The notes beneath the pieces are model-generated. The model was not told the origin of the DNA. It was given only the letters and a program-made list of their open reading frames with translations, and did not search any database. A stretch of DNA of 64,000 bases. It comes from Acanthochromis polyacanthus (Eukaryota; Chordata; Actinopteri; Pomacentridae). Shown piece after piece: positions 59,582 through 64,000 of this stretch; within the stretch, counting starts at the first letter, position 1; every line of letters begins with the position of its first letter. Location of the stretch: the NCBI RefSeq assembly GCF_021347895.1, contig NC_067121.1:18385073-18449072 (forward strand), in the 5' to 3' direction. The position numbers and the translations under genes were made by a program.

Positions 59582-61745
59582 TCTTTTCTTCACGTTTCCG
59601 CCGTTTTTCGGTCGCTAACTCGTCCTAGGGCTTTGAGAAAACCAAAACAAATTATATATCAAAACGTGCGGCTTCATCGGGAATCCCGGGCTATGACTTT
59701 TCTAAGAAATTCGTCATTTTATCGCAGAATTATTCGCAAAAAACTGCGAAAAAAGTCCCATTGAAAATGAATGGGGACCGAAAAAAATCGGCTGAAAAAA
59801 TCCACTTTTTTCCAAACGCCACTCCTTCGCCATACGTTCACCTAGAAACTTCATTTAACCATCAAAATGCAGTGATTTTTCTTGTCTCCGCAGGAATGTA
59901 TTTTATGTCAGGCTGAGATTTACAGTTTTTCATCAGTGAGTCCTCAAAAAAGTGAAAATTCTCAAAATCTGCTCTGGTTAGAGTGCGGCATGTCAGTTGG
60001 TAGAGTGGAGGAGAGGAGAGAAATCCGCCTGAAAATTTCCCGATCGCATCGCCCTCACGACCAAACGATAACAGACAGGAGAATGAAATTTGGTCAGATT
60101 GTAGACAAATTTCCTGGGATTCAAATGAATCCAAGTTTGAAGATCTTGCTCTTTCTGAAGTGAAATGGCAGGCAGCAGTTTAGACCAAAGTTGCACCGTT
60201 CTCTCCATAAGAACCAATGTAAACTGAATCATCTGCCTCATGGAGGGACAGTGTTTTTTAAATCGCTGTAACTCGGTCATTTCTCACAATATTTGGAAAA
60301 TAATTACATTTATGGAAAGCCACAGCCTTCCTCTCGCTCACGGTCATTTTAGTTTTCAGCTACCATTCACGGTTAGTCCACAATTAGCGCCAGAATGAGA
60401 CGTTGCGCGCTGCTGCTGAGAAGCACTTTTCTGCTGTCTGTGGCAGGCACCGTTGCTATGGGGCCCATAGCAACCGCCCTTACACACGCGCAGGCATGCT
60501 CCCACGCACACACACAGACTCATTGGAGTGCCACACCCACCTTCACACCCAATACCTCCACAGGAGCTGCATTTCAGCCTGAAAATCTGTTCAACCTCTC
60601 AGCTTCACACAGCCTTTACAGCAGCGGTGTCAAACTCAGTTCCAACACACCTGATTCAAATGATCAGGCTCGTTATCAGGCTTCTGCTGTGCTTGATGAT
60701 GAGCTGATAATTTGAATCAGGTGTGTTGGAAGAGGGAAACATCTAAAACATAGAGGATAGTGGACCTCCAGGAACAGAGTTTGACACCCCTGCTTTAGAG
60801 TAACTCCAATCCAAATGTTGACCAGGTGAGATCTTCCTGTCTTTCCCTTTCAAAATAAAAGCACAGCACAATTTCAAAATAAAAGCCTGCAATGGGCCCG
60901 AAAACACCAGTTAAACCTCTCAGCTTCACACAGCCTTTACAATAACTCCAGTCCAAATTTTGACCAGGTGAGATCTTCAAATCTCTGCCTTTCGAAATAA
61001 AAGCACAGCACAATTTTAAAATAAAGCCTGTGACGGACTGGAAACGCCAGTTAAACCTCTCAGCTTCACTCAGCCTTTAGAGTAACTCCAATCCTCTATG
61101 TTTTAGATGTTTCCCTGTTCCAAATCACCTGATTCAAATGATCAGGCTTGTTATAATGCTTCTGCAGAGCTTCATGATAAGCTCATCATTTGAATCAGGT
61201 GTGTTGGAAGAGGTAAACATCTAAAACAGAGAGGATAGTGGACCTCCAGGAACTGAGTTTGACACCCCTGCTTTGGGGTAACTCCAATCCAAATTTTGAC
61301 AGGGTGAAATCTACCTGTCTTTGCCTTTCAAAATAAAAGCAAAGCACAATTTCAAAATAAAAGCCAGCGACAGATTGGAAATGCCAGTTAAACCTCTCAG
61401 CTTCTCACAGCCTTTATAGTAACTCCAATCCAAATTTTGACCAGGTGAGATCTTCCTGTCTCTGCCTTTCAAATTAAAAGCACTGCACAATTTGCCAGTT
61501 CAACCTCTCAGCTTCACACAGCCTTTAGAGTATCTCCAGTCCAAATTTTGACCAGGTGAGATCTTCATGTCTCTGCCTTTGAAAATAAAAGCACAGCACA
61601 ATTTTAAAATTAAAGTCTGTGACGGACCGGAAAATGTCACCAAAACCTCTCAGCTTCACACAGCCGTTAGAATAAATACGCCTCTCCGGACATGCACACA
61701 TCCCGAGCCCCTCCCACGATTTCCGCACCAGCGGGAATTGTCTAG
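59582..61745 (+). mobile_element. Helitron-like unit 10
   Basis: MITE at 60622-60792 and palindromic variant at 61093-61270. The tail matches unit 3. The next unit follows with no hairpin module and almost no linker. Confidence 0.75.
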
Positions 61746-61749
61746 TTAT

Positions 61750-63722
61750 TCCTAACGTTTCCGCCGTTTTTCGGTCGCTAACTCGTCCCAGGCCTTTGAG
61801 AAAACCAAAGCAAATTATATATCAAAACGTGCGGCTTCATCGGGAATCCCGGGCTATGACTTTTCTAAGAAATTCGTCATTTTTTCGCAGAATTATTCGC
61901 AAAAAACTGCGAGAAAAGTCCCATAGAAAATGAATGGGGAGTGAAAAAAATCGGCTCAAAAAATCCACTTTTTTCCAAACGCCACTGCTTCGCCATACGT
62001 TCACCTAGAAACTTCATTTAGCCATCAAAACGCAGTGATTTCTCTTGTCTCCGCAGGAATGTAGTTTATGTCAGGCTGAGATTTACAGTTTTTCATCAGT
62101 GAGTCCTCAAAAAAGTGAAAATTCTCAAAATCTGCTCTGGTTAGAGTGCGGCATGTCAGTTGGTAGAGTGGAGGAGAGGAGAAAAATCCGCCTGAAAATT
62201 TCACGACCGAATCGCCCTCACGACCAAACCATAAATGTTAGGGAATGAAATTTTGTCAGATTGTAAACAATTTTCCTGGGATTCAAATGAATCCAAGTTT
62301 GAAGACCTCGCTCTTTCTGAAGTGAAATGGCAGGCAGCAGTTTAGACCAAAGTCGCACCGTTCTCTCCATAGGAACCAATGTAAACTGAATCCTCTGGCT
62401 CATGGAGGGACAGTGTTTTTTAAATCGCTGTAACTCGGTCATTTCTCACAATATTTGGACAACAATTACATTTATGGAAAGCCACGGCCTTCCTCTCGCT
62501 CACGGTCATTTCGGTTTTCAGCTAGCGTTCACGGTTAGCCCACAATTAGCGCCAAAATGAGACGTTGCGCGCTGCTGCTGAGAAGCACTTTTCTGCTGTC
62601 TGTGGCAGGCACCGTTGCTATGGGGGCCCATAGCAACCGCCCTTACACACGCGCAGGCATGGTGGCACGCACACACACAGACTCATTGGAGTGCCACACC
62701 CACCTTCACGCCCAATACCTCCACAGGAGCTGCATTTCAGCCTGAAAATCAGTTAAACCTCTCAGCTTCACACAGCCTTTAGAGCAGGGGTGTCAAACTC
62801 AGTTCCAACACACCTGATTCAAATGATCAGGCTCGTTATCAGGCTTCTGCTGAGCTTAATGATCAGCTGATTATTTGAATAAGGTGTGCTGGAAGAGGGA
62901 AACATATAAAACATAGAGGATAGTGGACCTCCAGGAACTGAGTTTGACACCCCTGGTTTGGAGTAACTCCAATCCAAATTTTGACCAGGTGAAATCTCCC
63001 TGTCTTTGCCTTTCAAAATGAAAGCAGGGCACAATTTCATAATAAAAGCCTGCGAAAAACAAGAAATGCCAGTTAAACCTCTCAGCTTCATACAGCCTTT
63101 ATAGTAACTCCAATCCAAATTTTGACCAGGTGTGATCTTCCTGTCACTGACTTTCAAAATAAAAGCACAGCACAATTTCAAAATAAAAGCCTGAGACAGA
63201 CTGGAAATGCCAGTTAAACCTCTCAGCTTAACACAGCCTTTATAGTAACTCCAATCCAAATGTTGACCAGGTGAGATCTTCAGGTCTCTGCCTTTCAAAA
63301 TTACTTTACAACACAATTTGCCAGTTAAACCTCTCAGCTTCACACAGCCTTTTGAGTAACTCCAATCCAAATTTTGACCAGGTGAGATCTTCTTGTCTCT
63401 GCCTTTCAAAATAAAAGCACAGCACAATTTCAAAATAAAAGCCTGCGACAGACTGGAAACACCAGTTAAACCTCTCAGCTTCACACAGCCTTTACAGTAA
63501 CTCCAATTGAAATTTTGACCAGGTGAGATCTTCTTGTCTTTGCCTTTCAAAATAAAAGCACAGCACAATTTCTAAATAAAAGCCTGCGACAGACTGGAAA
63601 CGCCAGTTAAACCTCTCACCTTCACACAGCCTTTAGAGTAAATATGCCTATCCCATGCTGCTCCGGACATGCACACATCCCGAGCCCCTCCCACGATTTC
63701 CGCACCAGCGGGAATTGTCTAG
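61750..63722 (+). mobile_element. Helitron-like unit 11
   Basis: MITE at 62785-62955. Ends in CTAG at 63722, and the next unit's TC starts at 63723, a direct head-to-tail junction. Contains the longest in-frame run of minisatellite on the minus strand (63568-62819). Confidence 0.8.
62960..63640. repeat. 141-base minisatellite block (representative)
   Basis: About five monomers of 105-141 bases: 'cagttaaacctctcagc..cacacagcc..aactccaatccaa..gaccaggtgagatctt..aaaataaaagc'. Each plus-strand monomer contains CAG|GTGAGA, a near-consensus splice donor, and one or two AATAAA words. Similar blocks end every unit (for example 45250-46440, 47870-49100, 58620-59390). Because 141 is three times 47, the minus-strand frame stays open through several monomers. 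Confidence 0.85.
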
Positions 63723-64000
63723 TCTTTTATTCTTCACGTATTCCGCCGTTTTTCGGTTCGCTAACTAGTCCTAGGGCTTTGAGAAAACCAAAACAAATTA
63801 TATATCAAAACGTGCGGCTTCATCGGGAATAGTGTGCTATGACTTTTCTAAGACATTCGTCATTTTTTCGCAGAATTATTCGCAAAAAACTGCGAAAAAG
63901 TCCATAGAAAATGAATGGGGAGTGAAAAAAATCGCCAGAAAAAATCCACTTTTTCCCCAACGCCACTGCTTCGCCTACGTTCACCTGAAACTTCATTAAC
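63723..64000 (+). mobile_element. Helitron-like unit 12, cut by the window
   Basis: Starts TCTTTTATTCTTCACG directly after CTAG of unit 11; only the first 278 bases of the core are inside the window. Confidence 0.8.

Larger units (their letters stand above)
38880..64000 (+). repeat. Tandem array of Helitron-like units with hairpin modules
   Basis: About 25 kb made of eleven complete units and one cut by the window edge, all in the same orientation. The common unit is [A|TC]TTTT..CACGTTTCCGCC, a core of roughly 1.0 kb, a block of 141-base minisatellite monomers with a hAT MITE, then ATTTCCGC..GCGGGAATTGTCTAG|T. The 3' end (stem TTCCGC/GCGGGAA, four bases, CTAG, then T) and the 5' TC after A are the structural signature of Helitrons, which have no inverted termini. 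Twelve 80-base hairpin modules lie at 38880, 39012, 41658, 41771, 41881, 42003, 43930, 46541, 51237, 53164, 57014 and 59471, always between units or at the left edge. No Rep/helicase gene is present. Confidence 0.75.

Noticed and set aside
39124..64000. Many open frames of 60-250 codons on both strands of the array
   Set aside because: They recur with each repeat unit, break freely between copies and have no domains; treated as by-products of a satellite whose minisatellite period is a multiple of three.
38880..64000. CRISPR-like or tRNA-cluster interpretation of the regular repeats
   Set aside because: Repeat units are kilobases long, contain transposon ends and lie in vertebrate-type DNA; no short repeat/spacer pattern and no cloverleaf with an anticodon.

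Overview
This looks like a stretch of ray-finned (teleost) fish nuclear genome. It has intron-split genes with GT/AG boundaries and almost no long host ORF. It is crowded with transposon families typical of fish: Tc1/mariner, PIF/Harbinger, hAT, pogo/Tigger, an L1-like LINE, an endogenous retrovirus and a Helitron-like satellite. No bacterial-type gene organisation is present.

Layout. 1-4.9 kb: mostly unassigned, with a pogo/Tigger-derived element (1307-2629, TA duplication) and one plausible host gene on the minus strand (4033-4578, three exons) for a small secreted, very basic, four-cysteine peptide. 4.9-16.6 kb: a nest of DNA transposons. It holds a 2.35-kb fold-back palindrome (4937-7290) and a shorter relative (15435-16593), both with 4-bp target duplications. 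It also holds two PIF/Harbinger copies (7930-10762 and 11859-15151) with CTG duplications and the same disabling lesions; the second carries a 476-bp MITE.

17.6-27.2 kb: a minus-strand endogenous retrovirus with two LTRs, a polypurine tract, a primer-binding site matching tRNA-Tyr, and broken pol and env. Its env is split by an apparently intact Tc1 transposon (18777-20414, 350-codon DD34E transposase). 27.3-34.6 kb: several copies of one Tc1-type MITE. One is interrupted by a 1541-bp hAT element with a perfect 8-bp duplication. An L1-like ORF2 tail, a Tc1 relic and a piggyBac-like MITE are also here.

Host gene on the plus strand: the first coding exon of a Rab27-effector gene, best matched to myrip (33973-34082, splice donor at 34083). 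A possible non-coding first exon ends at 30621. Everything to the right would then lie in its intron, assuming the gene continues.

38.9-64.0 kb: an array of about 25 kb made of eleven complete and one partial Helitron-like units of 1.7-2.5 kb. Most start with A|TC. All end in a small hairpin plus CTAG|T. Each carries a roughly 1.0-kb core, a 141-bp minisatellite and one or more copies of a hAT MITE. An 80-bp nested-hairpin module sits between many units. This array is the most unusual structure in the window.
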